DNA of 64,000 bases from Breoghania sp. (GCF_963674635.1 NZ_OY771475.1:3688501-3752500), one strand, 5' to 3'. Counted from the first letter of the stretch, positions 25,542-35,169 are shown. The notes: generated by a model from the letters alone, not told the origin. Made by a program: numbers and translations.

Positions 25542-27620
25542 ATGAGTTTTTCGTTCAAACGCAAGTCTGGCGAGCAGGGACGCCATGGGCAGGGGGAGAG
25601 CGTGCAGACATCGCGAAAGCGACTGGCGCATGCAAGCGGACTTCTTTCCGGGCTGTCGCTCAAGGCGCGGGTGTTTTCTCTTGTCGTGATTGCCGTGGTT
25701 GGTCTGGTCGGTGTCGGCGGCACCTATTGGTGGAGCCAGATACTTGTGAAGGAGGCGACGGACAGGGAGGGCGCCTATGCCGATTTCGCCGGGCTGGTCA
25801 GCGAGATGAGTGCGGCGGCGCAGGGCCTGCGAAATGCGGAGAAGACCTATCTCTATCAGCCTTCCGAAGAAGCAATGTCGGCCATCCTGGCGCGCGAGGC
25901 GGACATGCGCGCAATCGCGGCGCGGATCGAGGCGAGCGATGTGGCGGCCCCCTACCGTTCGGAACTGGCAGGGGTGATGGAGACGCTTGACGATATCCAT
26001 GAGACGGCCGCTGTCCTGCATGCGGCCCAGACCCGGATCGGCTTCGACCTGGAGAGCGGGTTGCTCGGGGAATTGGGTGAAACGAGCTCAACCATTGAGA
26101 AGGCCGTGACGAAAGCGGCGCGCTTTGCCCGCAACGATCCCGCCCTCGCAAAGCTTCAGCTTGCGGTCATTCAGGTCTCGCGCGACGAGAAAGCCTTTGT
26201 TCTTCAGGGCAACGATGTTGCGGAAGGGCTGTTTGAGGTTTCCTACAGTCGGCTGGACCGCGCGCTCAACAGGGCAAAGCTCGACGCTGACGTGAAGCAA
26301 GACCTGGTCGCCGCGCTTGCGGGCTATCGCGCGGCTTTTGACGGCTTTGCGAAAGAAAAGGCGGAACTCATCCGGTCCCGGGAACTGATGGAAACGCTGT
26401 TCTCCCTGTTGCCACCGCGTCTTGAGGCGCTTCGGGCAGGCGCTGTGGCCGGACAGGCGGATGCGGGCGAAAGTCTGGACCGCGCGCGCACCTTCACCCT
26501 GTTGCTGGTTGCGGCCATCATCGGGGCGGCAATCGTGGTCTCCATGCTGTTGGGGCTGACCATCGCCGCCTCGATCACGGGCCAGCTTGTGGCCCTGCGC
26601 AAGGTGATGGAGCGCCTTGCCGAAGGCGACAACGCCGTCACGATCCCCGGAACCCGGGGCAAGGACGAGTTGTCGGCCATGGCGCGCACGTTGCTGGTTT
26701 TCCGAGACAGCGCGCTTGAACGCGAAAAGCTGCAGGCCGCACAGGCGGAGGATGCGGAGGCCCGCAATCAGCGCGCAGGCCGCATCGCGGATCTTGTCGG
26801 CGCGTTCGAGACGACGGTCGCACAAGTGCTCGCCAAATTGACCAGCACCTCGCAAGATCTTCGCGGTGCCGCCCAGGCGGTGGAGGAGGCGTCCGACAAT
26901 GTGACGGGCGAAGCGCGGCGCGCCGGTCAGTCCGTCAGCATCGCGTCTGAAAATGTCGGAGAAGCCGCCGCCGCCACCCAGCAGATGGCATCCTCCATCA
27001 GCGAGATCGCCGATCAGGCGGGCCGATCGCGCGAAATCGCCCATCGCGCGCTGACAGGGGCGGAGCAAACCTCAGCCACCATGGAGAGCCTCGCTGAGGC
27101 GGCAGAGCGGATCGGCAAGGTGATGCATCTCATTCGCGATATTGCCGATCAGACGAACCTTCTGGCCCTCAACGCCACCATCGAGGCCGCGCGGGCGGGG
27201 GAAGCGGGACGGGGCTTCGCGGTCGTGGCGGCAGAGGTGAAGGAACTGGCCACCCAGACCTCCCGCGCGACGGAAGAAATCGCGGCGCAGGTGGAATCGA
27301 TCCAGTCGACATCCACCGTGGCGACCGCATCGATTGCCGATATCCGCCAGATCATCGATGACATGAACGCCATCGCGAATTCGGTGGCCGCCGCGGTTGA
27401 ACAGCAGAGCCAGTCGGTGGATGCGATCTCGCACAATATCAGCGGCGCCTCCTCGCGCTCCCAGGAAGGCGCGGAAGCCATGGGCGGGGTCGGAGAAGCC
27501 AGCGAGCATGCGCGGCGGACCGGCCGCGGGGTCGAGGATCTCTCGCAGCATCTGGCCGAACAGGTGGAGACCATCCGGCGCGAGGTCGATGTCTTCCTGG
27601 ATGGTGTGCGGGCGGCCTAA
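25542..27620 (+). CDS. Methyl-accepting chemotaxis protein with HAMP domain
   Basis: A 692-residue chemoreceptor. Residues 1-43 are a basic cytoplasmic tail and TM1 is about 44-63. A large helical periplasmic sensor region follows, then TM2 at about 320-345 (FTLLLVAAIIGAAIVVSMLL) and a HAMP domain to about 400 (KVMERLAEGDNAVTIPGTRG). The cytoplasmic signalling coiled coil has its tip at DQTNLLALNATIEAARAG (about 537-554). It relays ligand binding to CheA/CheW. The ligand is unknown. No CheB/CheR pentapeptide tether is seen at the C-terminus. I start at ATG 25542, with GGAG eight bases upstream. Confidence 0.94.
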   Translation: MSFSFKRKSGEQGRHGQGESVQTSRKRLAHASGLLSGLSLKARVFSLVVIAVVGLVGVGGTYWWSQILVKEATDREGAYADFAGLVSEMSAAAQGLRNAEKTYLYQPSEEAMSAILAREADMRAIAARIEASDVAAPYRSELAGVMETLDDIHETAAVLHAAQTRIGFDLESGLLGELGETSSTIEKAVTKAARFARNDPALAKLQLAVIQVSRDEKAFVLQGNDVAEGLFEVSYSRLDRALNRAKLDADVKQDLVAALAGYRAAFDGFAKEKAELIRSRELMETLFSLLPPRLEALRAGAVAGQADAGESLDRARTFTLLLVAAIIGAAIVVSMLLGLTIAASITGQLVALRKVMERLAEGDNAVTIPGTRGKDELSAMARTLLVFRDSALEREKLQAAQAEDAEARNQRAGRIADLVGAFETTVAQVLAKLTSTSQDLRGAAQAVEEASDNVTGEARRAGQSVSIASENVGEAAAATQQMASSISEIADQAGRSREIAHRALTGAEQTSATMESLAEAAERIGKVMHLIRDIADQTNLLALNATIEAARAGEAGRGFAVVAAEVKELATQTSRATEEIAAQVESIQSTSTVATASIADIRQIIDDMNAIANSVAAAVEQQSQSVDAISHNISGASSRSQEGAEAMGGVGEASEHARRTGRGVEDLSQHLAEQVETIRREVDVFLDGVRAA

Positions 27621-27654
27621 CCGCCCGTGCGCGGTCTTTGAGCCCGCCCGCGTT

Positions 27655-28560
27655 TCAGCTTGCGGGCGCCTCGGCCGTTTTGGCGATCGCCCGGCGGGGC
27701 CTGGAGACCAGCGCGACAGCGCCGATTGCGATCACCATGCCGACGATCTGTATCAGCGCGAGTTCCTCGCCGAAGAGGAAATAGCCCTCAACCGCGGTGG
27801 CCGCAGGCACCAGATAGAAGAGCCCGGCGACGCGTGAGACCTCGCCCTTGCGGATAAGCAACATCAGCAGGGAGATCGCGCCGAGCGACAGGACCAGAAC
27901 CAGCCAGCCGAGCGCGAAGATGAATTCGCCCGTCCACTGCACAGTGCCGGTTTCGGTGAAGAAGGCCGCCAGCGCGGTGAGGGCACCTGCGCCCGCATAT
28001 TGATAGAAGACGCCGCCGCGCATCTCCATCTGCTGGGCGTAGCGCTTCTGGTAGATGGTGCCGAAGGAAATGCCGAGCACGGCAATCAGGCACGTGCCCA
28101 CGGTTTGCGGAGTGATGCCTCCTCCGGCAAGGCCTGCCTTGGGACCCAGAACGAGTGAAATGCCGACAAGTCCGACTGCCATGCCGATCCAATAGCGAAG
28201 ATCGATCCGCTCGCCGAGCGCAACGCCGGCAAACAGCGCGGTGATCAGCGGCTGGAGGCCGACAATCAGGGCGGCAACGCCTGCGGGCATGCCCCGGCTG
28301 ATCGACCAGAAGACGCCCCCCAGATAAAGCCCGTGGATGAGCATGCCGACCACCATGGCATGACCGCGTTCGCGCATGGTCAGGCCGCGGGGCGGACGGA
28401 TGATGATCATGGAGAGCCCGAGCAGCGCCAGGACCGCGACATAGCGCAGGACCAGAAATGTCAGCGGCTCCGCATAGGGGGTTCCCATCTTGGAGCCAAT
28501 GAAGCCGGTCGACCACAACAGCACGAAGATCGCCGGAACGGCTTTCAGGAAGATGGACAT
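27655..28560 (-). CDS. EamA/DMT-family transporter
   Basis: A 301-residue membrane protein with about ten helices in two EamA repeats. The first starts VPAIFVLLWSTGFIGSKMGT and contains LGLSMIIIRPPRG; the second contains GISFGTIYQKRYAQQ and ends YLVPAATAVEGYFLFGEELA. It is a likely small-molecule exporter of unknown substrate. The start at 28560 (MSIFLKA) is where family similarity begins; a longer in-frame start at 28755 would add 65 non-homologous residues. It lies between two chemoreceptor genes and points against both. Confidence 0.87.
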   Translation of the reverse strand: MSIFLKAVPAIFVLLWSTGFIGSKMGTPYAEPLTFLVLRYVAVLALLGLSMIIIRPPRGLTMRERGHAMVVGMLIHGLYLGGVFWSISRGMPAGVAALIVGLQPLITALFAGVALGERIDLRYWIGMAVGLVGISLVLGPKAGLAGGGITPQTVGTCLIAVLGISFGTIYQKRYAQQMEMRGGVFYQYAGAGALTALAAFFTETGTVQWTGEFIFALGWLVLVLSLGAISLLMLLIRKGEVSRVAGLFYLVPAATAVEGYFLFGEELALIQIVGMVIAIGAVALVSRPRRAIAKTAEAPAS

Positions 28561-28839
28561 GGAGACATCCGGTTGGAGGGCGCTTTTCGCGACCAATTGG
28601 CGAAAGGCCCCCGTACGGGAAAGCCTGATCTGAGCGGCGGCTACCATAGCGGAAGCGGTGCCCGCCGCAAGCCGGAGCATTTGCCCGATGGCTCCCGTAT
28701 CTGCGCGAAGGGGGCTCTTCACCTGACCAAGGGGAGGAGGCAAACGAAATATCAAGCATAATCAGATAAAAAGGAGATATGGACGGTCTGTTCTGACGCA
28801 CGGTGCGCCAGGGCTCGATCCGTCCGCATCGGCAGGTTC

Positions 28840-30831
28840 ATGACTGAGGGCAAGGATGGAAACCCGGGCGAGGGGGGCAGAGGCGTGCGACGGCGCGGCC
28901 TTCGCATCGCCGTGTTGTGTCTCGGCCTGTGTGCGGTCGCAGCCTCTTTCTGGATGGTGCATTCCTGGGAGACACGGCGCGCCAATGCACACCAGAGCGC
29001 GGGGGCGGCCTATCTGGCGCTTGCCGATGCGGTCATGGCCGCGCGCGACTATCGCCGGGCCGTCGAAGGATATCTTCTTGCGCCGACGCGTGAGCCGCTG
29101 GCCCCGGTGGGGGAGGCGGAGAGCGGGTTGCAAAGGCGGCTCAACAACCTGGCAGGACACGGCGCGACCGCTCCCGACATGGTTTCTGCGGTCCTTTCCG
29201 AACTCGATCGGGTGCGCAATCGTCTCCGGAGCCTTGAGGCGATCCAGACGCGCATCGGCGCTGATCTGAGCAGCGGCCTGCTTGGCGACATGAGGCGTGC
29301 AGGCGATGCTGTTGCGACCGCGCTTGAGGCGCTGGCATCACAGCGAAAGCCCCCTTCCGGGCTCAGCACGTTGCGCGAGGCGTTTCACAAGGCGCGGAAG
29401 ATCGAGACCGTCTTTTTGGTTCGTGAGGGGCGGGGGGACCCGCAAAACGAGGCCGGCGAACTGGATGCGCTCGTCGGCCTGGTTCGCGCTGCGCGTTTTC
29501 CCGCGCGCACGGAAGCGCGGCTTTCGAAGCTCGTCTCCGACTATCGCGATGCTTTTGCGGGGTATGTGGAGGCGGTTCTTGCGCGCGGGGCCAGCGAGCG
29601 GGAGCTTCGCGCCGGGCTTGATACCCTGATCGAGCGGCTGACATCGGCTCTTGCCGCAAGGCCTGCGGAGCCGGAGGACGATTTGCCGGGGCTGAGCGGC
29701 ACTCTCGCCGCCCGCGTCCAACTCGCGATGCCACTTGGCTTGCTGGCCGCCGGACTTGCTCTGGTTGTCATCGGCGCAGGCGGGTTCGCCCGCACCCACG
29801 CAGAGGCCGCGACGGCAAAGGCACCGGACGTGGAGGGGGCGCCGGGCGCGGTGGTCGATGGGCAGGAGGCGGCGGGCGACGGTTCGCCCTCCCCGACCGA
29901 AACTATCCAGGATGCCCGTGAGGCTGCGGTGCGGGCGGAGGCCCTGGCGGAGGTTCGAAAGGCGGGGGAGGCCTGGAAGGCGCGCAATACCCGCATCGGC
30001 GACATGGCGCAGCATCTTGAGGAAACGGTTTCCATTGCCATTGCCAGCCTGAAGACGGCAGCCGGCGCGATGAACGAGGCGGTTGGGGCGGTCGCTGTCA
30101 CCGCGCGCAATGTTTTGGGGGCAGCGGACCGATCCGGCGCCAATCACCGCGCGGTGCTCGACGCGCTGGCTGCGGCGCAGGCGCAGCGTGAGGCCCTGTC
30201 CAGCTCGCTGGAGGCGATGACCGAGCTTGCGCGCAGTTCCCATGAAGCTGCGGAGGATGCGCGCAGCCGGTCTGGCGGCGGTGACGCGGTCATGGACCGG
30301 CTCTCCACCTCCACCGGGCGTATCGAAGGCATGCTGGAGGCGATTCGCGCTGTTGCCGAGCGGACCAATCTGCTTGCGCTCAACGCAACGATCGAGGCGG
30401 CGCGGGCAGGCGCTGCGGGCAAGGGCTTTGCGGTGGTGGCGCAGGAGGTCAAGCAGCTCGCCGCCCAGACCGCGACGGCGACGCAGGACATCGAGGCCGA
30501 GGTTCAGGCCATCCGCTCCGCAAGCGACGATGCAATCGAGGTTTTCCGGGCGGCCTCCGGGGTTGTCGATAGCGTCGATGAGGTTGCTGGCGGTGTGCGT
30601 CGGACAGTCAGCGCACAGCGTACGGAAATCGCGGCGCTTTCCCTTCGTCTGGAGGAGGCCGCCGCCCTTGGCGAGGATGGCGACAAGGCGGTCGCGGCAA
30701 TTTCCAAGGCGCGAGGGCAGGCGGAGGAAACAGGAGCCGCGGTTGACCGGCTCGCTCAGATCATGCTGGAGGAAGCCGCGCGCGTCGATGACGAGATGAA
30801 GAGCTTTCTGACCACCCTCCGTGCACTTTAA
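28840..30831 (+). CDS. Methyl-accepting chemotaxis protein lacking a HAMP domain
   Basis: A 663-residue receptor. TM1 is about 21-39, the periplasmic helical region runs to about 295, and TM2 is about 297-318 (MPLGLLAAGLALVVIGAGGF). Where HAMP should be there is an Ala/Glu/Asp/Pro-rich linker (about 319-395) with no HAMP pattern. The signalling domain is intact at the tip (ERTNLLALNATIEAARAG, about 505-523). The periplasmic segment RIGADLSSGLLGDMRRAGDA echoes RIGFDLESGLLGELGETSST in the receptor 3 kb upstream, so the two are paralogues. Signal transfer must differ from classical receptors. Confident as a chemoreceptor. Confidence 0.9.
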   Translation: MTEGKDGNPGEGGRGVRRRGLRIAVLCLGLCAVAASFWMVHSWETRRANAHQSAGAAYLALADAVMAARDYRRAVEGYLLAPTREPLAPVGEAESGLQRRLNNLAGHGATAPDMVSAVLSELDRVRNRLRSLEAIQTRIGADLSSGLLGDMRRAGDAVATALEALASQRKPPSGLSTLREAFHKARKIETVFLVREGRGDPQNEAGELDALVGLVRAARFPARTEARLSKLVSDYRDAFAGYVEAVLARGASERELRAGLDTLIERLTSALAARPAEPEDDLPGLSGTLAARVQLAMPLGLLAAGLALVVIGAGGFARTHAEAATAKAPDVEGAPGAVVDGQEAAGDGSPSPTETIQDAREAAVRAEALAEVRKAGEAWKARNTRIGDMAQHLEETVSIAIASLKTAAGAMNEAVGAVAVTARNVLGAADRSGANHRAVLDALAAAQAQREALSSSLEAMTELARSSHEAAEDARSRSGGGDAVMDRLSTSTGRIEGMLEAIRAVAERTNLLALNATIEAARAGAAGKGFAVVAQEVKQLAAQTATATQDIEAEVQAIRSASDDAIEVFRAASGVVDSVDEVAGGVRRTVSAQRTEIAALSLRLEEAAALGEDGDKAVAAISKARGQAEETGAAVDRLAQIMLEEAARVDDEMKSFLTTLRAL

Positions 30832-30955
30832 GTCTCTGACATATCGCACATATTCTCATCTTTCCCCTTTCAGCCCCCGCGACGGGATGGCAAGGCCGGG
30901 GAAAGTGCGTATTGTGCCCTGCGTATTTTGAGGAACCGGCATTGGCGGAGCAGCG

Positions 30956-32140
30956 ATGAGCGAGACATGCGTGATCATTGGCGCGGGTCAGGCGGGCGCG
31001 CAGGCGGCCCACAGTCTGCGTCAGGGAGGGTATGAAGGCGGGATCGTCATGCTGGGCGATGAGGCCCATCCCCCCTATCAAAGGCCGCCGCTGTCCAAGA
31101 AATATCTCTCCGGCGAATTCGAGGCCGAACGGCTGTGGTTGCGCCCGGAGGAATTCTACGACACGCACAAGATTGATCTGCGCGTGTCCACCCCGGTTGG
31201 CGAAATCGACCGTGCGGCGCGTGAGGTGGTTTGCGCCAATGGTGAGCGCATCGCCTATGACACGCTTCTTATTACGACCGGTACGAGGCCGCGCAATCTG
31301 CCTTTGCCGGGCTTCGACCTGCCGGGTGTGCTGCCGCTCAGGACGCTTGCCGATGTGGATCGTCTGCGCGAGGTGCTGGAAAGGCCCTGCCGGATCGCGA
31401 TTGTCGGCGGCGGCTATATCGGGCTTGAGGTTGCCGCCGTCGCGCGGGAGCTTGGTCACGAGGTGACGGTTCTGGAAAGCCAGGAGCGGGTTCTGAACCG
31501 CGTCGTCGCGCCCGCGCTTTCCCTCTTTTTCCAGAAGCTTCATGCCGACCATGGGGTCGATATCCGCTTCGGTGTCACGGTCGAGGCCGTGGAAGGCGAG
31601 GACAAGGCGCAGGCCGTTCGGCTTGGCTCCGGCGCGCGCATCGAATGCGATCTGGTTCTGGTCGCGGTCGGTGCGGTGCCGAATGTGGAGCTTGCGCAGG
31701 CGGCCGGACTAGAGGTCGATAACGGCATCTGCGTCGATGCAAGCTGCCGCACGTCCGATCGCGCAATTTATGCGGCGGGCGACTGCACGTCCTTTCCGGC
31801 GGCCCGCTATGGGCGGACGATCCGGCTTGAAAGCGTGCAGAACGCGATCGATCAGGCGAAGGCGGCGGCAAGCGCCATTTTGGGAAATGAGGTCGTCTAT
31901 GACCCCGTGCCCTGGTTCTGGTCGGACCAGTATGATGTCAAGCTTCAGATCGCCGGTCTGTCCCAGTTCCACGATGAGACAAAGCTCGTCGGCGATCCGG
32001 ACAGCGGCTCCTTCTACATCGCCTACCTGCGCGACGGGCGGCTGTTGTCGGTCGATTCCGTCAGCCACCCGCGTTCGCACATGATGGCGCGGCGCTCCTT
32101 GGGCGAGGTGTGGCGCGATGATCTCCTGCCACCCGCCTGA
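30956..32140 (+). CDS. FAD/NAD(P)-dependent ferredoxin or rubredoxin reductase
   Basis: A 394-residue flavoprotein. The N-terminal FAD site is CVIIGAGQAGAQAAHSLRQ. The substrate-side YQRPPLSKKYLSGE is typical of class I oxygenase-coupled ferredoxin reductases. The NAD site is IAIVGGGYIGLEVAAVAREL, the second FAD motif is RAIYAAGDCTSFPAARYG, and a C-terminal reductase domain (VPWFWSDQYDVKLQIAGL) completes it. It probably passes electrons from NADH to a [2Fe-2S] ferredoxin or rubredoxin for an oxygenase or P450. No ferredoxin or oxygenase gene is adjacent, so the partner is encoded elsewhere. GGAG precedes the ATG. Confidence 0.92.
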   Translation: MSETCVIIGAGQAGAQAAHSLRQGGYEGGIVMLGDEAHPPYQRPPLSKKYLSGEFEAERLWLRPEEFYDTHKIDLRVSTPVGEIDRAAREVVCANGERIAYDTLLITTGTRPRNLPLPGFDLPGVLPLRTLADVDRLREVLERPCRIAIVGGGYIGLEVAAVARELGHEVTVLESQERVLNRVVAPALSLFFQKLHADHGVDIRFGVTVEAVEGEDKAQAVRLGSGARIECDLVLVAVGAVPNVELAQAAGLEVDNGICVDASCRTSDRAIYAAGDCTSFPAARYGRTIRLESVQNAIDQAKAAASAILGNEVVYDPVPWFWSDQYDVKLQIAGLSQFHDETKLVGDPDSGSFYIAYLRDGRLLSVDSVSHPRSHMMARRSLGEVWRDDLLPPA

Positions 32141-32165
32141 GCGCGCACGCTGTCGCGAAAGCCGT

Positions 32166-32951
32166 CTAGAGTGTGCCTGCGCGCACGTTTTCCATGACAA
32201 GGCTTGAGACTTCGCGCGGGATTTCATGCTGCAGCATGTGGCCGACGCGCTCAAAGACGTGGGTGGCGATCGGGCCGGGCAGGTTATGCGCCTGTCGGGT
32301 GGGCAGAACGCGATCCTGCGTCCCCCAGACGACCTTTACCGGGCAGGGAAGTTCCGCCAGCTTGTCGCGCGGCAGCATCTTCTGGCGTTCCCCGTCAATG
32401 ATGGAGGCCACCATGGTCTCAAGCGCCTCGATCGCACCGGGTGTGGCGCGGGTTTCGGCGATATGGGCGGCAAGCTTCGGCGGAATGGCGCTCTCCCAGC
32501 CGAAGAACTGCTCCAGCAGGATCTGGATCTGGTCTTCGTCGCGCGCGGACGCATAGCGGCGCAGCAGCCGGTGGTTGATTTCCTCGCCAAAGCCGCCGGG
32601 CGCCAGAAGCGTCAGGCTGGCGACGCGTTCCGGCGAGCGCATGGCGATCATGGCGGAAACCGCACCACCCATGGAATGGCCGACAAGATGGAGTTTCTCC
32701 AGGCCGAGCCCGTCCAGCGTGGCCGCAACGGCCTGCGAGGTCTTGCCCGCGTGGCCGATCACCGGCCAGTCGATGGCCTTGCCGTGACCGGGCAGGTCGA
32801 AGGCGAAGGAATGCACACGCCGGGCGAGAGCGGTCTGGATGTTGGTCCAGCCCATGGCGTCTCCGCCGAAGCCGTGGATGAAGACGACGGGGATGCCCTC
32901 CACATCGGCTCCAAATTCCTGAATGGGCAGCAGGCGGGGTGCGTCGGTCAT
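32166..32951 (-). CDS. Alpha/beta hydrolase
   Basis: A 261-residue alpha/beta-hydrolase. The oxyanion region is VVFIHGFGGDAMGWTN. The nucleophile elbow is GHSMGG (Ser near 93). Later come VVWGTQDRVLP with the acid and VGHMLQHE with the catalytic histidine. It most resembles hydrolases related to the acetoin-dehydrogenase-type alpha/beta domain, but the substrate is not identifiable. GAGAGGAAA precedes the ATG. It converges on the ferredoxin-reductase gene with 25 bases between the stops. Confidence 0.87.
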   Translation of the reverse strand: MTDAPRLLPIQEFGADVEGIPVVFIHGFGGDAMGWTNIQTALARRVHSFAFDLPGHGKAIDWPVIGHAGKTSQAVAATLDGLGLEKLHLVGHSMGGAVSAMIAMRSPERVASLTLLAPGGFGEEINHRLLRRYASARDEDQIQILLEQFFGWESAIPPKLAAHIAETRATPGAIEALETMVASIIDGERQKMLPRDKLAELPCPVKVVWGTQDRVLPTRQAHNLPGPIATHVFERVGHMLQHEIPREVSSLVMENVRAGTL

Positions 32952-33271
32952 GGCGGTTTCCTCTCAGGCGGGCCGTGTCGGCTGTTTTATGGGTATGTTT
33001 GACAGTGATATTCAGGCTGTTGTCGGTTCGCATAAGAGCCTGAAACGGGCGGGCGGGCAATGCAGGGCAAGGTTCGGCTTGGGTGAAAAATGCCGTGCGC
33101 TGTGTGCTAGCGAACACATACAAACCGGGCTTCGCAATCTAAACTATCGGCCAAGCGAATCGGACTGGCGGGGCTACGCGGGTCCGAGCATGTTTTGTGC
33201 CTTGTGGCGGCATTGTTTCAGGCCGCAGACGCACCGCCCCTTGCCAGGTTTCGACGATCGGAGATGCTGAT
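32952..33271. other. Divergent intergenic region between the hydrolase and the L,D-transpeptidase
   Basis: About 320 bases with no gene. It should contain both promoters; no -35/-10 pair stands out. CGGAG at the right end is the ribosome-binding site for the transpeptidase. Confidence 0.45.
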
Positions 33272-33877
33272 ATGCGCCGTGTGACGTTTTTTATTGCCGC
33301 TGCGGTGGCCATGACCCTGTTCCATTTCGTGCCGGCCAAGGCACAGGAAATGGTTTTCGACCCCGCAACGCGCACATGGGTCAAATACTACATGACCCAG
33401 GACGCGGCTGCGGCGATCGCCAAGCGCAAGTACAAGCGCCGTGAAGTGAGCTATCGCGGGGCGGAAATTCCCGGCACGATCATCGTGGACACCGAGGACC
33501 GCTCGCTGACCTATGTGCTGGAACATGGCCGGGCCATGAAATACGGCATCGGCGTCGGGCGCGAGGGCTTCACCTGGTCTGGCCGTGAAAAGATCACCCG
33601 CAAGGCCAAGTGGCCGGGCTGGACGCCGCCGCAGGAGATGCGCGTTCGCGAAGCCAAGGCTGGCCGCAAGATCCCGGCCTACATGCCCGGCGGCGAAGAC
33701 AATCCGCTTGGTGCGCGCGCGCTCTATCTCGGCAACACGATCTACCGCATCCACGGCACCAACGAGGACTGGAGCATCGGTCGCCAGGTGTCTTCCGGCT
33801 GCATCCGCATGTTCAATAATGATGTGATCGATCTTTATGAGCGCGTGAAGGTCGGCGCCCCGGTCATCGTGCGCTGA
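33272..33877 (+). CDS. L,D-transpeptidase (YkuD family)
   Basis: A 201-residue secreted enzyme that makes 3-3 peptidoglycan crosslinks or attaches proteins to peptidoglycan. The signal peptide ends near VPAKAQ (residue 24). The YkuD domain has IIVDTEDRSLTYVLEHGRAM at its first strands and the catalytic motif HGTNEDWSIG...SSGCIRM, with His near 161 and the nucleophile Cys near 176. I choose ATG 33272 because it begins the signal peptide and has CGGAG upstream. The stop codon lies within a 19-bp tandem duplication, and a terminator hairpin follows. Confidence 0.93.
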   Translation: MRRVTFFIAAAVAMTLFHFVPAKAQEMVFDPATRTWVKYYMTQDAAAAIAKRKYKRREVSYRGAEIPGTIIVDTEDRSLTYVLEHGRAMKYGIGVGREGFTWSGREKITRKAKWPGWTPPQEMRVREAKAGRKIPAYMPGGEDNPLGARALYLGNTIYRIHGTNEDWSIGRQVSSGCIRMFNNDVIDLYERVKVGAPVIVR

Positions 33878-33901
33878 TCGTTTCATCGTGCGCTGATCGT
33901 T
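33864..33901 (+). repeat. Perfect 19-bp tandem duplication across the transpeptidase stop codon
   Basis: TCATCGTGCGCTGATCGTT occurs twice with no spacer (33864-33882 and 33883-33901). The first copy contains the last codons and the TGA of the L,D-transpeptidase; the second is untranslated. It looks like a recent slipped-strand duplication. Confidence 0.95.
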
Positions 33902-33928
33902 CAGCCTTTGCCGAATTGACAGAACAGG

Positions 33929-33965
33929 ACGCGCGGTGGTCAGGCGACTGCCGCGCGTTTTATTT
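33929..33965 (+). terminator. Intrinsic terminator of the L,D-transpeptidase gene
   Basis: ACGCGCGG (33929-33936) pairs with CCGCGCGT (33951-33958) and TTTTATTT follows on the plus strand. It overlaps the 3' end of the converging adenylate cyclase gene. Confidence 0.65.
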
Positions 33966-35169
33966 CGCCCGTCCGCCAGCGGAAGAGTTCCACCGGATGC
34001 TCCATGCCTTTCAGGTGATGGGGGCCGATGCTTTCCCAGTTTTGCGGATCAAAGGACGCCACCGCATCGGTGGCCAGCGCGGGCGTGCGCAGTTCCTTTG
34101 TCAGATCCTCGATGCGGGCGGCGGCGTTGACCGCCGGGCCGACGACGGAAAAGGACAGGCGCGAGGGAACGCCGATATTGCCGAACATGACCTCACCGAG
34201 CGAGGCGGACAGGCCGAACTGGAATTCCGGCAGGCCCTTGTTGCGGCGCCTCATGTTGACCGCCTGATGACGGAGGATGGTATCGCGGACGGCCACATTG
34301 GCGGCACGGATGGCATCTGGGCACTCGGCGTCGTCGCCCAGCGGGAAGATGGCCAGCACCGCATCTCCGATGAAGTCGAGGACCTCGCCGCCTGCCTCGA
34401 TGGCGCTGCCGGCGGTGCAGTCGAAGAAATCATTGAGAAGGCTGAGATAGGCGTCGGCGGGCATGGTCTCGGCAAGCGTGGATGAGCCGCGCAGATCCGA
34501 ATAGAGGATGACGGCACTGGTGGTCGCGCCGTCGCCGCGACGGATATTGCCCGCCAGAACCTCCCGTCCCGCATGTTTGCCGAGATAGGTTTCGGTGATG
34601 TTCGTGGTGATGCTGGCCTGAATGGCCGTCCGGCATGCAACGGCGAAGCCGCGCTGGATCCGCCGCAAGGCCTGGATGTCGGAATCGGTGAAGCCGCCCG
34701 CGCGGTTCGAGGTCCAGCTGATCAGGATGCCCGCCTTCTTGCCGACCGGCTGGGTGGAGGCGGAATCGAACCGTGTCATCATCGCCAGATAGTCGGTGAA
34801 ACCATCGGCGGCGAGCTTTTCAAGAAGCGGGAAGTCGGTCAGCGCGCCTTGTCCGGAAAGGCGGCGGCGCAGGACCGAAGAGCCGGAATCCACCAGATGC
34901 TTGAAGGTGCTCAGATTCCACTCGTCCGATTTCTGGTCGCGATGGGCGAATTGCTCCAGCACCACCGTCTGTCCGCGCCGCCACATTGCGGCCTCCACCT
35001 CGATCAACGGATGCAGCGTTGGCCACGAAAGCATCGATCGGGACACGGGAACGCCGATGGAATAGAGCGTTTCGCAGACATCGCGGAACATGCTCACGAT
35101 GTTGGGTGTGCCAAGCGCCTGGTCGATGATCCAGTCTTCGAGAGAAGTGATCAAAGCATCGTGAGACAT
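33940..35169 (-). CDS. Class III adenylate cyclase
   Basis: A 409-residue soluble cyclase producing cAMP. Residues 1-200 form a regulatory region with a GAF-like feel and no clear ligand motif. The catalytic domain starts near 215: the first metal aspartate is in ILYSDLRGSSTLAE (Asp225) and the second in EVLDFIGDAVLAIFP (Asp269). FSVVGPAVNAAARIEDLTKE provides the transition-state region. Rhizobial genomes carry many such cyclases with diverse sensors. The membrane is not predicted to be crossed. Single gene, convergent with the transpeptidase. Confidence 0.92.
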   Translation of the reverse strand: MSHDALITSLEDWIIDQALGTPNIVSMFRDVCETLYSIGVPVSRSMLSWPTLHPLIEVEAAMWRRGQTVVLEQFAHRDQKSDEWNLSTFKHLVDSGSSVLRRRLSGQGALTDFPLLEKLAADGFTDYLAMMTRFDSASTQPVGKKAGILISWTSNRAGGFTDSDIQALRRIQRGFAVACRTAIQASITTNITETYLGKHAGREVLAGNIRRGDGATTSAVILYSDLRGSSTLAETMPADAYLSLLNDFFDCTAGSAIEAGGEVLDFIGDAVLAIFPLGDDAECPDAIRAANVAVRDTILRHQAVNMRRRNKGLPEFQFGLSASLGEVMFGNIGVPSRLSFSVVGPAVNAAARIEDLTKELRTPALATDAVASFDPQNWESIGPHHLKGMEHPVELFRWRTGEIKRAAVA

